Positions 55,895 to 64,000 of a DNA stretch of 64,000 nt are shown piece by piece (the stretch's first letter is position 1; each line of letters begins with the position of its first letter). The position numbers were made by a program, and so were the translations under genes. The stretch covers positions 51,430-115,429 of the forward strand of contig NZ_JACOOY010000009.1 in the NCBI RefSeq assembly GCF_014287705.1, written 5' to 3'. The notes beneath the pieces were generated by a model. It saw only the letters and a list, made by a program, of their open reading frames with translations. It had not been told where the DNA came from and made no database searches. The DNA is from Dorea_D hominis (GTDB lineage Bacteria; Bacillota; Clostridia; Lachnospirales; Lachnospiraceae).

Positions 55895-57616
55895 TTATGA
55901 TACATCTATTTCTCCGAATGCTTTCAGAAACTGTTTCTTTCCATATCCCGGAAATTCCACTTCTATCGTCATATCATCTTCTGATGTGATGATGCCTTCA
56001 CCGTACTTTGGATGTCTGCCTCTCCGTACAACCCGCTCTTCTGTATTTGTATGTCTTTCTTCTTGTTTTACAGACTCTGTTTCTATCTGTCTTTCTTTTT
56101 GTTTTACAGGCTCTGTTTCTGCCATATTTTCCTCCGCAGATTTTCTCCTTATCGTTTCTACTGCCTGCCGTCTTAAACTCTGTAAATTTGCTTTTCGCTC
56201 TTCGCTTCCCGGTTTTTCTTCCCAGTCAAGCAGATGCTCCGGCAGACGCTTCAGATATCTGCTCGGTGCTTCAAACACGCCGGGAATTGTCGGATTCGTG
56301 TAATAAGATAATTCCAGATTCTTTCTCGCACGGGTAAGCCCTACAAAAAACAGACGCATCTCCTCTTCTTCCTGCTCCATACCGGTGCACCGAAGGGGAA
56401 TCAGTCCCTGATTCAATCCGACAATAAATACATAATCGAATTCCAGACCTTTTGATGCATGCAACGTCATAAAATGTAGTACTTCTCCTTCTTTTCCGAC
56501 ATTGGAAAATGTAACTGGCAATTCCGCTCTTTCAAATACCTTTTCCAAAATCTCCGCCTGCTTCTGCACACGGTAAAAAACTGCGATCTGGCTGTATGGC
56601 AGACCATCTTCGTGAAGTTTCCGGATTCGTTCTGTCAGATATTCTGCCTCTATAAACGGATCATAATGATTCTTTATCAGAATCTTATCACCTTTCACAC
56701 CGCTGCCCTCAATCTTTCCTCCAAATTGCAGAAAACGGTTCGCAGCTTCCAGGATCACATCACTTGAACGATAATTGACCGGCAGGGAAAGTTCTTTTGC
56801 TTCAAACCGGTGCTTGATCATGAAGAACATATTCGGTGCAGTTCCTCTCCAGCTGTAGATCACCTGATTCGGATCTCCTACTGCGAAAAATCGGGTCTGT
56901 GCATCTTTCAGTGCTTCGATAAAATCCAGCTGCTTCTGGTCGCTATCCTGCACTTCATCTACAATAATCCACTGAAGCCCCAACTCTTTTCTGTGTTCCT
57001 CTGCACATTTCGTTCCCTCACGGATAAGATCTGCGAAAGACATCTTGTTCTCCTGACGTTTCTTTCGATCAAGAAGCGGAAATACCCGGAACAGATCATC
57101 CTTATATTTTCCTTTTGGTTTTCCCTGCAGATATGCTTCATAGTCATTCTCCAGCCTCGCCTGCAGACGGTTCTTATACTTGATCTTATATCCGTTCGCA
57201 TCTACAAGGTCAAGCAGCATCTGCAGCTCTTCTTCCGGTTCTATCACTTCAAATTCACGATTCCAGTCGGTTGTCTCATTCTGATTCACTGCTCTATCTG
57301 TGTCTTCGACTGTACATTTTTCAGGAAGATACTTACAGAGAAGCTGTCTTGCTACACTGTGGAATGTGCCGAATCCCCACATAGATTTTTCAATACCCAG
57401 CCGCTCCGCGATCTCGTCTGCTGCCTTATTCGTAAATGTAAGCACCATCATTTTCTCATAAGGAACAAGTCTCTCCTCATGCAGATAGCGTACTTTTTCC
57501 GTCAATACTGTCGTCTTGCCACTCCCGACATTCGCATTCACAAGACATGCCGGGCTTTCATCTAATACGGCTTCTTTCTGGTAACTATTCAGTCTTTTTC
57601 TTTCCAAGCTGTTCAT
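55895..57616 (-). CDS. UvrD/Rep-type superfamily 1 helicase (short form)
   Basis: A protein of about 573 residues; start at 57616 (MNSLERKRLN), which overlaps the upstream helicase gene by 32 bases and has AAAGGA. Motif I NANVGSGKTTVLTEKV, motif II WIIVDEVQDSD, motif III VGDPNQVIYSWRG, motif IV/V SLPVNYRS and MTLHASKGLEFDYVFIVG, motif VI VGLTRARKNLEL. It is shorter than PcrA/UvrD (about 720-750), with reduced 1B/2B domains, and ends in a tudor-like fold (GRHPKYGEGIITSEDD) after a 12-residue repeat rich in Glu/Lys/Gln (EPVKQKERQ, ESVKQEERH). Predicted role: DNA unwinding in repair together with the upstream helicase. Confidence 0.88.
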   Translation of the reverse strand: MNSLERKRLNSYQKEAVLDESPACLVNANVGSGKTTVLTEKVRYLHEERLVPYEKMMVLTFTNKAADEIAERLGIEKSMWGFGTFHSVARQLLCKYLPEKCTVEDTDRAVNQNETTDWNREFEVIEPEEELQMLLDLVDANGYKIKYKNRLQARLENDYEAYLQGKPKGKYKDDLFRVFPLLDRKKRQENKMSFADLIREGTKCAEEHRKELGLQWIIVDEVQDSDQKQLDFIEALKDAQTRFFAVGDPNQVIYSWRGTAPNMFFMIKHRFEAKELSLPVNYRSSDVILEAANRFLQFGGKIEGSGVKGDKILIKNHYDPFIEAEYLTERIRKLHEDGLPYSQIAVFYRVQKQAEILEKVFERAELPVTFSNVGKEGEVLHFMTLHASKGLEFDYVFIVGLNQGLIPLRCTGMEQEEEEMRLFFVGLTRARKNLELSYYTNPTIPGVFEAPSRYLKRLPEHLLDWEEKPGSEERKANLQSLRRQAVETIRRKSAEENMAETEPVKQKERQIETESVKQEERHTNTEERVVRRGRHPKYGEGIITSEDDMTIEVEFPGYGKKQFLKAFGEIDVS

Positions 57617-60302
57617 CATATTTCCTTTGCAGGCGGGCTTTCTTTCGTTCCTGCTCTTTCTCTTCCTTCTCTCCCTGTCTGTTTTCAAGAATAACTTCTA
57701 TCTTCATATCACCCGGACAGATTGCATAGTATCTGAGAATATTCTCCAGGCTCTTCCGATTCTCTGCTTCCTGTATCCATCCGGCATAAAATGCATTCTC
57801 CACAGTAAGAATCAGTTTGTGCTCTTCTACACCCACTGCTTTTACTGTTTTAAGGAAACGACCACCGCTTTCCCCGTTTTTCAGAACTGCCGCACAGAAA
57901 CTCTGCCATTTCTCCGGCAATTCAAAAAAGGAAAATTCTTTCGTTATTGCAGGATGTGGCTCTTTTATGTTCTTACGCACATACTCCGGTGCTTCTGTCT
58001 CTTCCAGAAGATTCTCAAGTCCCCAGAGTATCATTCCTTTATCCAGCGTGTAATCGCCCACGCATGCTGGGCAGCCGTCTTCACATGGACAACCTTTCAC
58101 CATCCTGATTGCATTGTACAGGATCTCCGGCACCAGTCCATAGATCTTCTCCGAATACCCAAGACCGCCTTCGTATTTATCATAAATAAAAAGAGAGACT
58201 TTTTCATGATAATAATCATCCGGTATCGTCGCATTGTTCGACACCGCAACATCTATATCATCACGCTCTGTCATCGTAATCATCATAGATGCGTTCTTTA
58301 TCGCATATTTCATTCCTTCAAAATGGTCATTAAGTATATACTGCCCCTGACGGTTCGGAACCAGCAGACTCCGGTAAGCACGCACTACATTCTCCGGCAG
58401 TGTGATCCATGCACTTTCTGTGTCGTAGTCTTTCTTTAAAGGCTGAGTCAGTGTTACATAGCCAAGATTCTGGTGATTGTGAAACTGTAATTTCTGGAAC
58501 ATGGAAATCACTTCATTGACATTCACATCCCCAAAATGAAGTTCTGTCCTCTTATATTCCTCTTCTTCAAAGCATCGTAAAATGCGCGTCTCTTTTGTTC
58601 CTGACGGGACTGTGTAATAATTTCCATCAAAATCAACTGCCTCTGCGGTTCTTCCGACCAGATCCATCTTCACAACTTCATACAGTGTTCCCTCATGCAT
58701 ATAAACTGCACCTGGGTGGATCTCATGATACGCCTGCAATTCATCCATCTCCGTGATCTCATGTCCGTCTTTCTTCGCAAGAAGTTTGAATCTCGTCTTG
58801 TCCATATTGCGGAGGCTGTAGTCACCTGCCGGATATGCCGGTCCTGCCCATATGAACCGTCCGCCAAGGCTCTTCACTTCTCCTGCACTTAAAAGAACCG
58901 GAATCATCTCTCCCAGATCCGGGAACAGTGCAATATCATCCAGCGACAATGGTAGTTCTGCTGCCGCCGCACGCAGATGCGCCAGCTCAATGAGAAGATT
59001 GTCCGGATCAACGATTGCATTCTCACTCTCATTTGAGAAAAGCCATTCCGGATCAATCGCAATATACTGGTCAAAGGGGCGGTTCTCCAAAAGAAGGTAG
59101 TTGACGCAGGAGACACCACTTCTTCCGGCACGTCCGCTCTGTTGCCAGAACGAAGCTCTTGTTCCCGGATAGCCAACGATCACGGTCGTATCCAGCTTAC
59201 CGATGTCAATTCCAAGTTCCAGCGCATTGGTAGATACCAGCCCAGCCAGTTCTCCATGTGTCATCTTTCGTTCAATCTCTCTTCTCTCAAGTGGCGTATA
59301 ACCACTCCGGTATCCGGCAATCAACTCCTCCGGCTGTTTTCCTGCTCTTCCGAATGCGCCAAGAAATCCTGCAGCACTCATCTTATCTCTGGCTTCTTTT
59401 AAAATGACTTCCACATTCCGTCTGGAACGTCCGAATGCAATGAAGTGTCTGTCTTCTGCCACAAGATTCGGGATTAATTTTGCCGCTACTGCCGATGCCG
59501 CGATTCGTCCATATACTTTATCATTCTTTCCTTTGTTCTCCGGCGGCTGGACAATCTGATAGATTTTATCCGGTGCCGGAGCACCGTTCCGGTCGATCAG
59601 CGAAAACGGTACACCACAGATCTTCTCTGCAAGCTCTATCGGATTGGCAATCGTCGCAGAGCTACAGAGAAACTGCGGTTCTGAGCGGTAATATGTGCAG
59701 ATCCGGTGAAGTCTCCGGAAAATATTCGACAAATGCGCTCCAAACGCTCCGCGGTAAGAATGTAATTCATCAATGACAATATATTTGAGATTTGCGAAAA
59801 TCGTATCAAACCCGTAATTGCTGTGATTTGGCAAAAAAGCTCCATTTAACATCTCCGGGTTCGTCAGGATAATATTTGCGCTCTGTCTGATTCTCGTACG
59901 CTCTGCCGGTTTCGTATCTCCATCGTATACCCCGGCAGATATCTTCCCGTCGCCGAAAAACTCAATCGCCGGCTGCAGGGCACGATACTGGTCGCTTGCC
60001 AGCGCCTTCGTCGGGTAAACAAAAATCGCTCTCGCCAGCGGATTCTCAAGAATCTCCTGCAAAACCGGAAGCAGAAATGCCAGCGTCTTACCACTCGCCG
60101 TTGAAGTTGTGATCACGACATTCTTTCCCGCTTCCGCAGTTTTGAACATCTCCACCTGATGCGAATAAAGCTGCTGATATCCGTTCTCTTTAAGATAATC
60201 TCTCAGCTCATCCTTAAGCGATTCTGGATATGCTTCACAAACCGCCTCTTTTGCCGGTATCTTTCTTGTATGAATAATATAATCTCTGAATTCTTCTGTC
60301 AT
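57585..60302 (-). CDS. DEAD/DEAH helicase with four-Cys C-terminus (MrfA/YprA-like)
   Basis: A 905-residue superfamily 2 helicase; start at 60302 (MTEEFRDYII). Motifs: Walker A TTSTASGKTLAFLLP, YPTKALASDQYRAL, DELH box in YIVIDELHSY, SATIANP, and the second RecA domain with ELGIDIGKLDTTVIVGYPG and QQSGRAGRSG. The C-terminal MZB/DUF1998-like region has the cysteine cluster CPCEDGCPAC (about 770-780). B. subtilis MrfA with this architecture acts in repair of mitomycin adducts with the exonuclease MrfB; no MrfB gene is seen here, instead an SF1 helicase follows. The promoter carries LexA-type boxes. Confidence 0.9.
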   Translation of the reverse strand: MTEEFRDYIIHTRKIPAKEAVCEAYPESLKDELRDYLKENGYQQLYSHQVEMFKTAEAGKNVVITTSTASGKTLAFLLPVLQEILENPLARAIFVYPTKALASDQYRALQPAIEFFGDGKISAGVYDGDTKPAERTRIRQSANIILTNPEMLNGAFLPNHSNYGFDTIFANLKYIVIDELHSYRGAFGAHLSNIFRRLHRICTYYRSEPQFLCSSATIANPIELAEKICGVPFSLIDRNGAPAPDKIYQIVQPPENKGKNDKVYGRIAASAVAAKLIPNLVAEDRHFIAFGRSRRNVEVILKEARDKMSAAGFLGAFGRAGKQPEELIAGYRSGYTPLERREIERKMTHGELAGLVSTNALELGIDIGKLDTTVIVGYPGTRASFWQQSGRAGRSGVSCVNYLLLENRPFDQYIAIDPEWLFSNESENAIVDPDNLLIELAHLRAAAAELPLSLDDIALFPDLGEMIPVLLSAGEVKSLGGRFIWAGPAYPAGDYSLRNMDKTRFKLLAKKDGHEITEMDELQAYHEIHPGAVYMHEGTLYEVVKMDLVGRTAEAVDFDGNYYTVPSGTKETRILRCFEEEEYKRTELHFGDVNVNEVISMFQKLQFHNHQNLGYVTLTQPLKKDYDTESAWITLPENVVRAYRSLLVPNRQGQYILNDHFEGMKYAIKNASMMITMTERDDIDVAVSNNATIPDDYYHEKVSLFIYDKYEGGLGYSEKIYGLVPEILYNAIRMVKGCPCEDGCPACVGDYTLDKGMILWGLENLLEETEAPEYVRKNIKEPHPAITKEFSFFELPEKWQSFCAAVLKNGESGGRFLKTVKAVGVEEHKLILTVENAFYAGWIQEAENRKSLENILRYYAICPGDMKIEVILENRQGEKEEKEQERKKARLQRKYDEQLGKKKTE

Positions 60303-60323
60303 GTATTTCCAGCCCTCTGTCCT

Positions 60324-60366
60324 CGAACATATATTCGCATTTAAGTATAGCACAGAACTGTTGTTC
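60324..60366 (-). promoter_or_regulatory. Two SOS (LexA)-box-like sites around the helicase promoter
   Basis: CGAACATATATTCG (60324-60337) differs by one base from the Bacillus-type SOS consensus CGAACATATGTTCG. GAAC-N4-GTTC (60355-60366) matches the core exactly. On the minus strand they flank a TATACT -10 (60344-60349), so LexA binding there would block transcription of the two helicase genes. Confidence 0.6.
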
Positions 60367-60528
60367 TCGCCACATTAAAATGCCACCTAATAATAATCAT
60401 AAAATATTTCCTAATTTCTTCAATTCGTTCGAGAAAATCTCTGTGTCTTCCGTCTCTTCTTATGAAATGATCCATTCGCCTGATTCATTTCCCATGCGTG
60501 TTCCTTTCTTTGTGGTTTTAATATCCTA

Positions 60529-61455
60529 CTATTTCTTATGATTGACAATATATATTCCGGTGCAAACCAAAAGTAAAGCCACCAGACTCCCAATATTAAA
60601 TGCCTGACGTACCTCTCCTAATATCAGCGCAGATAATATCACACTGCACAATGGATTCACAAACCCGAAAATCGCAACTTTTGAGACATCATTCCATGCA
60701 AGAAGCACCGACCAGAGCGTATATGCAACCGCCGAAACCATTGCAAGATAGAAAATAATTGCTACACCGCCAATCGTGACATTTCCGAGGTGTCCGCCCA
60801 TTCCGGTGCCGATCAATGTCAGCACGATTCCGCCCATTGTAAACTGTGTTCCGCTTAATATTACCGGAGAAACTTTTCTTGAAAATATATTGATCAATAC
60901 GGTAGAAATTCCATAGGAAAGCTGTGCGATCAGAATAAACCCTTCACCAGTCAGCTTAAATCCCATGTCCAGAGAATTTCCCATGATGTTGATCACAACA
61001 ACTCCTGCAAATCCCAGTATGCAGCCTGCTGATTTTCGTACCGTCATACGTTCATTTCTAAATACCAGACAGGATAGCAAAATTGCAATAAAATTGCCAA
61101 GTCCGGTAATAATACCACCTTTCACACCTGATGTATTTGCAACACCTATGTAGAAGAAAAAATACTGTCCGACTGTCTGCGCCAGGCAAACCGGTATCGC
61201 GTATTTCAGGACTTCTTTATCAGGAAACATCACCTTTTTCTCTCTTATTGATGTAAATGTCAGAACCAGCAGTCCCGCCAGCGTAAACCGTATTCCGGCA
61301 AAGACAATCTGGCTTGCCGTATCTGCTGAATCCATCTGCATAAGGTGATATCCTGTTTTTATCATTGGTATTGCACTGCCCCATAAAATGCAGCAAACGC
61401 AGGCAAGAAGTGCCACGATGCCGGTTCTGGTTAATGTGCTTTGTTTTTGCGTCAT
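60529..61455 (-). CDS. EamA-family (DMT) transporter
   Basis: A 308-residue membrane protein with ten helices in two EamA repeats; AGGAAAGAG lies upstream of the ATG. Family-type stretches are LACVCCILWGSAIPMIKTGY near the N-terminus, GGIITGLGNFIAILLSCLVFRNERMTVRK at the end of repeat one and VSAVAYTLWSVLLAWNDVSKVAIFGFVNP in repeat two. Members export or import amino acids and other small metabolites; the substrate is not predictable. Monocistronic. Confidence 0.88.
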   Translation of the reverse strand: MTQKQSTLTRTGIVALLACVCCILWGSAIPMIKTGYHLMQMDSADTASQIVFAGIRFTLAGLLVLTFTSIREKKVMFPDKEVLKYAIPVCLAQTVGQYFFFYIGVANTSGVKGGIITGLGNFIAILLSCLVFRNERMTVRKSAGCILGFAGVVVINIMGNSLDMGFKLTGEGFILIAQLSYGISTVLINIFSRKVSPVILSGTQFTMGGIVLTLIGTGMGGHLGNVTIGGVAIIFYLAMVSAVAYTLWSVLLAWNDVSKVAIFGFVNPLCSVILSALILGEVRQAFNIGSLVALLLVCTGIYIVNHKK

Positions 61456-61565
61456 TAGTTTATACTCTCTTTCCTGTTGTATGATATAAATTGTTATTTT
61501 CTATTATTCGCTATTATAAACTACTATCGCTTCCAAAGAAAACATTTTGTAAAAACATTTCCTAA

Positions 61566-61606
61566 CAAAAAACTGATACCCCATAAATATGAAGTATCAG
61601 TTTTCT
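61566..61606. terminator. Bidirectional terminator
   Basis: AAAACTGATACC pairs with GTATCAGTTTTC around a 12-14 base loop, T-run on both strands; it ends the amino-acid ABC operon (minus strand) 30 bases after its last stop. Confidence 0.8.
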
Positions 61607-61635
61607 TATTCATAAGCGTTCTGAATAGTTATTAT

Positions 61636-62379
61636 TTATAATATCTTACTCAAAAATTCTTTCAGTCTCTCATCTTTTGGATTACTGAAAAATTCCTCCG
61701 GTTCTGCCTGTTCTTTGATCTTGCCTTCATCGATGAACACAACTCGTGTTCCAACTTCTCTGGCAAATCCCATCTCATGTGTGACAACGACCATTGTCAT
61801 TCCTTCTCTCGCGAGCTGCTTCATGAGATCCAGAACTTCTCCAACCATCTCCGGATCAAGTGCGGAAGTCGGTTCATCGAAAAGCATCACTTCCGGATCC
61901 ATCGCCAGTGATCTTACAATGGCAATTCGCTGTTTCTGTCCACCGGATAACTGCTCCGGGTAAGCATTTGCTTTGTCAGCAAGTCCTACTCGTTCCAGTA
62001 ACTCATCCGCTCTTTTATCAGCTTCTTCTTTTGTCATTTTTTTCAGTGTGACCGGAGCCAGCGTAATATTTTCACGGATCGTCTTGTGTGGAAACAGATT
62101 AAAATGCTGGAATACCATTCCCATCTTCTGTCTGTGCAGGTCGATATTGGTCTTCGGATCTGTAATCTCATCTCCGTCAAAAATGATCGAACCGCTTGTT
62201 GGCTGCTCCAGAAGATTTAAAGAACGGAGAAATGTAGATTTACCGGAGCCGGATGGTCCGATAACTACAACCACTTCACCTTTTTTAATATCTGTTGAGA
62301 TACCGTTGAGTACATTATTTTTTCCAAATGATTTATGCAGGTCTTTGACCTGGATCATTGTATCCTTATTATCGCTCAC
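61636..62379 (-). CDS. Polar amino-acid ABC transporter ATPase (GlnQ-like)
   Basis: A 247-residue ATPase. GTG start at 62379, overlapping the permease gene by 11 bases, with AGGAGG 10 bases upstream. Walker A GPSGSGKST, Q-loop VFQHFNLFPH, signature LSGGQKQRIAIVRSLA, Walker B VMLFDEPTSALDPE and VVVTHEMGFAREVG are intact, and the sequence is of the GlnQ/HisP type. It powers uptake of a polar amino acid through the permease encoded just upstream. Terminator at 61566-61606. Confidence 0.95.
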   Translation of the reverse strand: MSDNKDTMIQVKDLHKSFGKNNVLNGISTDIKKGEVVVVIGPSGSGKSTFLRSLNLLEQPTSGSIIFDGDEITDPKTNIDLHRQKMGMVFQHFNLFPHKTIRENITLAPVTLKKMTKEEADKRADELLERVGLADKANAYPEQLSGGQKQRIAIVRSLAMDPEVMLFDEPTSALDPEMVGEVLDLMKQLAREGMTMVVVTHEMGFAREVGTRVVFIDEGKIKEQAEPEEFFSNPKDERLKEFLSKIL

Positions 62380-63058
62380 TGTTTCTCAACCTCCTTTCCA
62401 GCTTATTCATAAAGAATGTCAGCAGCATAACAAGTGCCAGATAAATGACTGCTGCCGCCAGAAGAGGCATAAATGCATCGAATGTACGGCTCTGAATGAT
62501 CATTGCCGCCTTTGTCAAATCCTGCTCCCCGATATAACCGATGATCGCTGTCTCTTTGATCAGCACGATCATCTCATTTACCAGCGCCGGAAGCACATTT
62601 TTAAATGCCTGCGGAACAATGATCAGACGCATTGTCTGTGCATAATTAAGTCCCAGGCTTCGTCCTGCTTCTGTCTGTCCGATTGGAATAGACATAATAC
62701 CGGAACGCACAATCTCTGCAACATATGCACCGGAATTAATACCAAAGGCAATACCACCGATGATAATGGAATCCAGTGAAGAAGAGCCGAACACAACCAG
62801 ATACATGATCAAGATCTGGATCATCGTCGGTGTTCCACGAATCACTGTCAGGTACACTTTACAGATTGCATTTAATATCTTTAATTTGTTTGTCTTATCA
62901 TGGTAAGAACGAATGATCGCTACAATAAAACCAATGATAACACCTAAAAGCAAAGCCTCTAAGGTGACAATAATTGTCACCTTGAGACCGCTCACAAGAC
63001 CGAGCCAACGGTCATCCTTTATAAAGTTCGCATAAAACTTTGCTGAAAAATCTGCCAT
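62369..63058 (-). CDS. Polar amino-acid ABC transporter permease (HisM/GlnP-like)
   Basis: A 229-residue membrane protein with about five helices. VYLTVIRGTPTMIQILIMY and the EAA loop EAGRSLGLNYAQTMRLIIVP are the standard HEQRO-type permease motifs. It starts 8 bases after the binding-protein gene. As the only permease gene in the operon it should act as a homodimer. Nothing odd in its sequence, in contrast to the binding protein. Confidence 0.94.
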   Translation of the reverse strand: MADFSAKFYANFIKDDRWLGLVSGLKVTIIVTLEALLLGVIIGFIVAIIRSYHDKTNKLKILNAICKVYLTVIRGTPTMIQILIMYLVVFGSSSLDSIIIGGIAFGINSGAYVAEIVRSGIMSIPIGQTEAGRSLGLNYAQTMRLIIVPQAFKNVLPALVNEMIVLIKETAIIGYIGEQDLTKAAMIIQSRTFDAFMPLLAAAVIYLALVMLLTFFMNKLERRLRNSER

Positions 63059-63066
63059 GATTACTC

Positions 63067-63870
63067 CTATTTCTTAACGATCACTACCTGTGAAGCGTTA
63101 GCATATGTATCTGTGAAATCGGCATTTTCTTTTCTCTCATCTGTTACTGTCATACCTGCTGCACCGAAATCAGCTTTTCCTGCTGCAACTGCCGGGAGAA
63201 TAGAATCAAATTCCATATCTTCTACTTTTAATTTGTATCCTATCTTATCGCAGATTGCCTGTGACATATCAACATCGATACCTACAATAGCATCTCCTTC
63301 GTGATATTCATATGGTTCAAACTCAGCATTTGTTGCCATTACAAGTGTTCCTTTGGAAGTATCTGTTCCTTCCGGAGTTTTGTACTGATATTTACCTGCA
63401 TCATCACCAATGTAGTTACCGATGATCTTATCAACTGTTCCGTCTTTTTTCAGTTCTTCTAATGCTGTATTCATTTCTTTTAACAGTTTGGAATTACCTT
63501 TTTTCACGCAGATTGCATACTGCTCATCATCAAAGATACCGTCAATGATCTTCAGATTGTCATTCTTCTCAACAAACTTCTTAGCCGGCTGAGCATCGAT
63601 AACAACACAGTCTAATTTTCCGGATTCCAGAGCCTGTACTGCTGCTGCACCCTTTGGATAACGTTTCATCTGTGTATCTTTCTTTACGATCTTAGAACTT
63701 TCCAGATCTCCGGTTGTTCCCTGCTGAACACCAATTGTAAGATCTTTCAGATCTTCTGCTTTTGTTACTTCTACTTTTTTGTCTTCGCTTTTCTTGTCAC
63801 TTCCGCATGCTGCAAGTGAAAATACACAGGCAGCTACTAAAACAACACTTACTAACTTCTTGAACTTCAT
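63067..63870 (-). CDS. Polar amino-acid ABC transporter binding lipoprotein with circularly permuted domain order
   Basis: A 267-residue lipoprotein (lipobox LAAC, Cys22; AGGAGGAAG before ATG 63870). All parts of an SBP_bac_3 amino-acid binding protein are there, but in swapped order. Residues 37-157 correspond to the usual second part (AEDLKDLTIGVQQGTTGD, YPKGAAAVQALESGKLD, CVVIDAQPA, then the normal C-terminal helix ALEELKKDGTVDKIIGNY). After a 16-residue linker, residues 173-267 correspond to the usual first part (KGTLVMATNAEFEPYEY, GIDVDMSQAICDKIG, DSILPAVAAGKADFGAAGMT, DERKENADFT) and stop at ANASQVVIVKK, the strand that normally leads into the second lobe. Ligand residues of both lobes (EFEPYE, T-x-x-R, the QGTTGD loop and Asp92) are kept, so binding is likely. 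Confidence 0.88.
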   Translation of the reverse strand: MKFKKLVSVVLVAACVFSLAACGSDKKSEDKKVEVTKAEDLKDLTIGVQQGTTGDLESSKIVKKDTQMKRYPKGAAAVQALESGKLDCVVIDAQPAKKFVEKNDNLKIIDGIFDDEQYAICVKKGNSKLLKEMNTALEELKKDGTVDKIIGNYIGDDAGKYQYKTPEGTDTSKGTLVMATNAEFEPYEYHEGDAIVGIDVDMSQAICDKIGYKLKVEDMEFDSILPAVAAGKADFGAAGMTVTDERKENADFTDTYANASQVVIVKK

Positions 63871-64000
63871 ATTTCTTCCTCCTAAAATGACTTCAAAGTA
63901 TTTGGATATTACCGTATCATTCTCGGTGCAATCATCATAATTATGACGGTTGTAAAAGCATTTCTTGCATAAAAATACTTGCCTTTTATTTGAAACATGG
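63871..64000. other. Region upstream of the amino-acid ABC operon
   Basis: No gene. It contains the perfect palindrome CATAATTATG (about 63937-63946), which may be part of the operon's control region; no convincing -35/-10 pair was fixed. Confidence 0.35.

Overview
The window looks like a chromosomal segment of a low-GC, Gram-positive gut anaerobe of the Lachnospiraceae (Blautia/Dorea/Mediterraneibacter-like; I cannot fix the genus). Signs of this are strong AGGAGG-type ribosome sites, lipobox and Sec signals without an outer membrane, BspA-type leucine-rich repeat surface proteins, a FolB-FolK fusion and a tandem glycine riboswitch before glyA. No rRNA, tRNA, CRISPR array, prophage or complete insertion sequence was seen. 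Nearly everything is on the minus strand; only two TetR genes and one amino-acid permease lie on plus.

Region by region: (1) 1-19 kb is an island of large secreted proteins: internalin-like and BspA-like LRR proteins, prealbumin-like/FIVAR proteins, Big_2 proteins and a secreted multi-rhodanese protein. Five of them end in the same lysine-rich ~165-175 residue module. One LRR gene has an in-frame TGA just after its signal peptide. (2) 19.1-27.2 kb is an eight-gene operon: TVP38/TMEM64 membrane protein, a fusion of two 'rSAM/selenodomain-associated' transferases, a phosphotransferase, a YnjB-like binding protein, two permeases, an ATPase and a nucleoside hydrolase. With the YnjE-like rhodanese at 11.5-13.8 kb it recalls the E. 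coli ydjXYZ-ynjABCDE neighbourhood, whose function is poorly known. (3) 27.3-29.7 kb is another secreted Big_2 protein gene broken by an in-frame TGA. (4) 29.8-36.9 kb is a five-gene glycosyltransferase operon. (5) 37.1-37.7 kb is a deleted Rpn-family nuclease remnant. (6) 38-39.6 kb is glyA with its glycine riboswitch. (7) 39.7-44.6 kb is a folate cluster (folC, folE, HD-domain protein, folP, folBK, Nudix). (8) 44.8-51.5 kb holds two tandem TetR paralogues, an MFS-CocE hydrolase operon and a divergent amino-acid permease. (9) 51.6-55.8 kb holds a hybrid histidine kinase and a surface O-acyltransferase. (10) 55.9-60.3 kb is a two-helicase DNA-repair operon with LexA-box-like sites in its promoter. 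(11) 60.5-63.9 kb holds an EamA exporter and a polar amino-acid ABC transporter whose binding protein appears circularly permuted.

Main candidates for something new: the circularly permuted solute-binding protein; the Ynj-like operon with its fused transferase, nucleoside hydrolase and repeated palindromes; two TGA-interrupted secreted-protein genes; the shared CGATTGGA promoter of three secreted-protein transcripts; the SOS-type boxes before the helicase pair; and HD and Nudix proteins in the fol cluster that could supply the pterin dephosphorylation steps. All family assignments rest on reading motifs by eye; no database search was possible.
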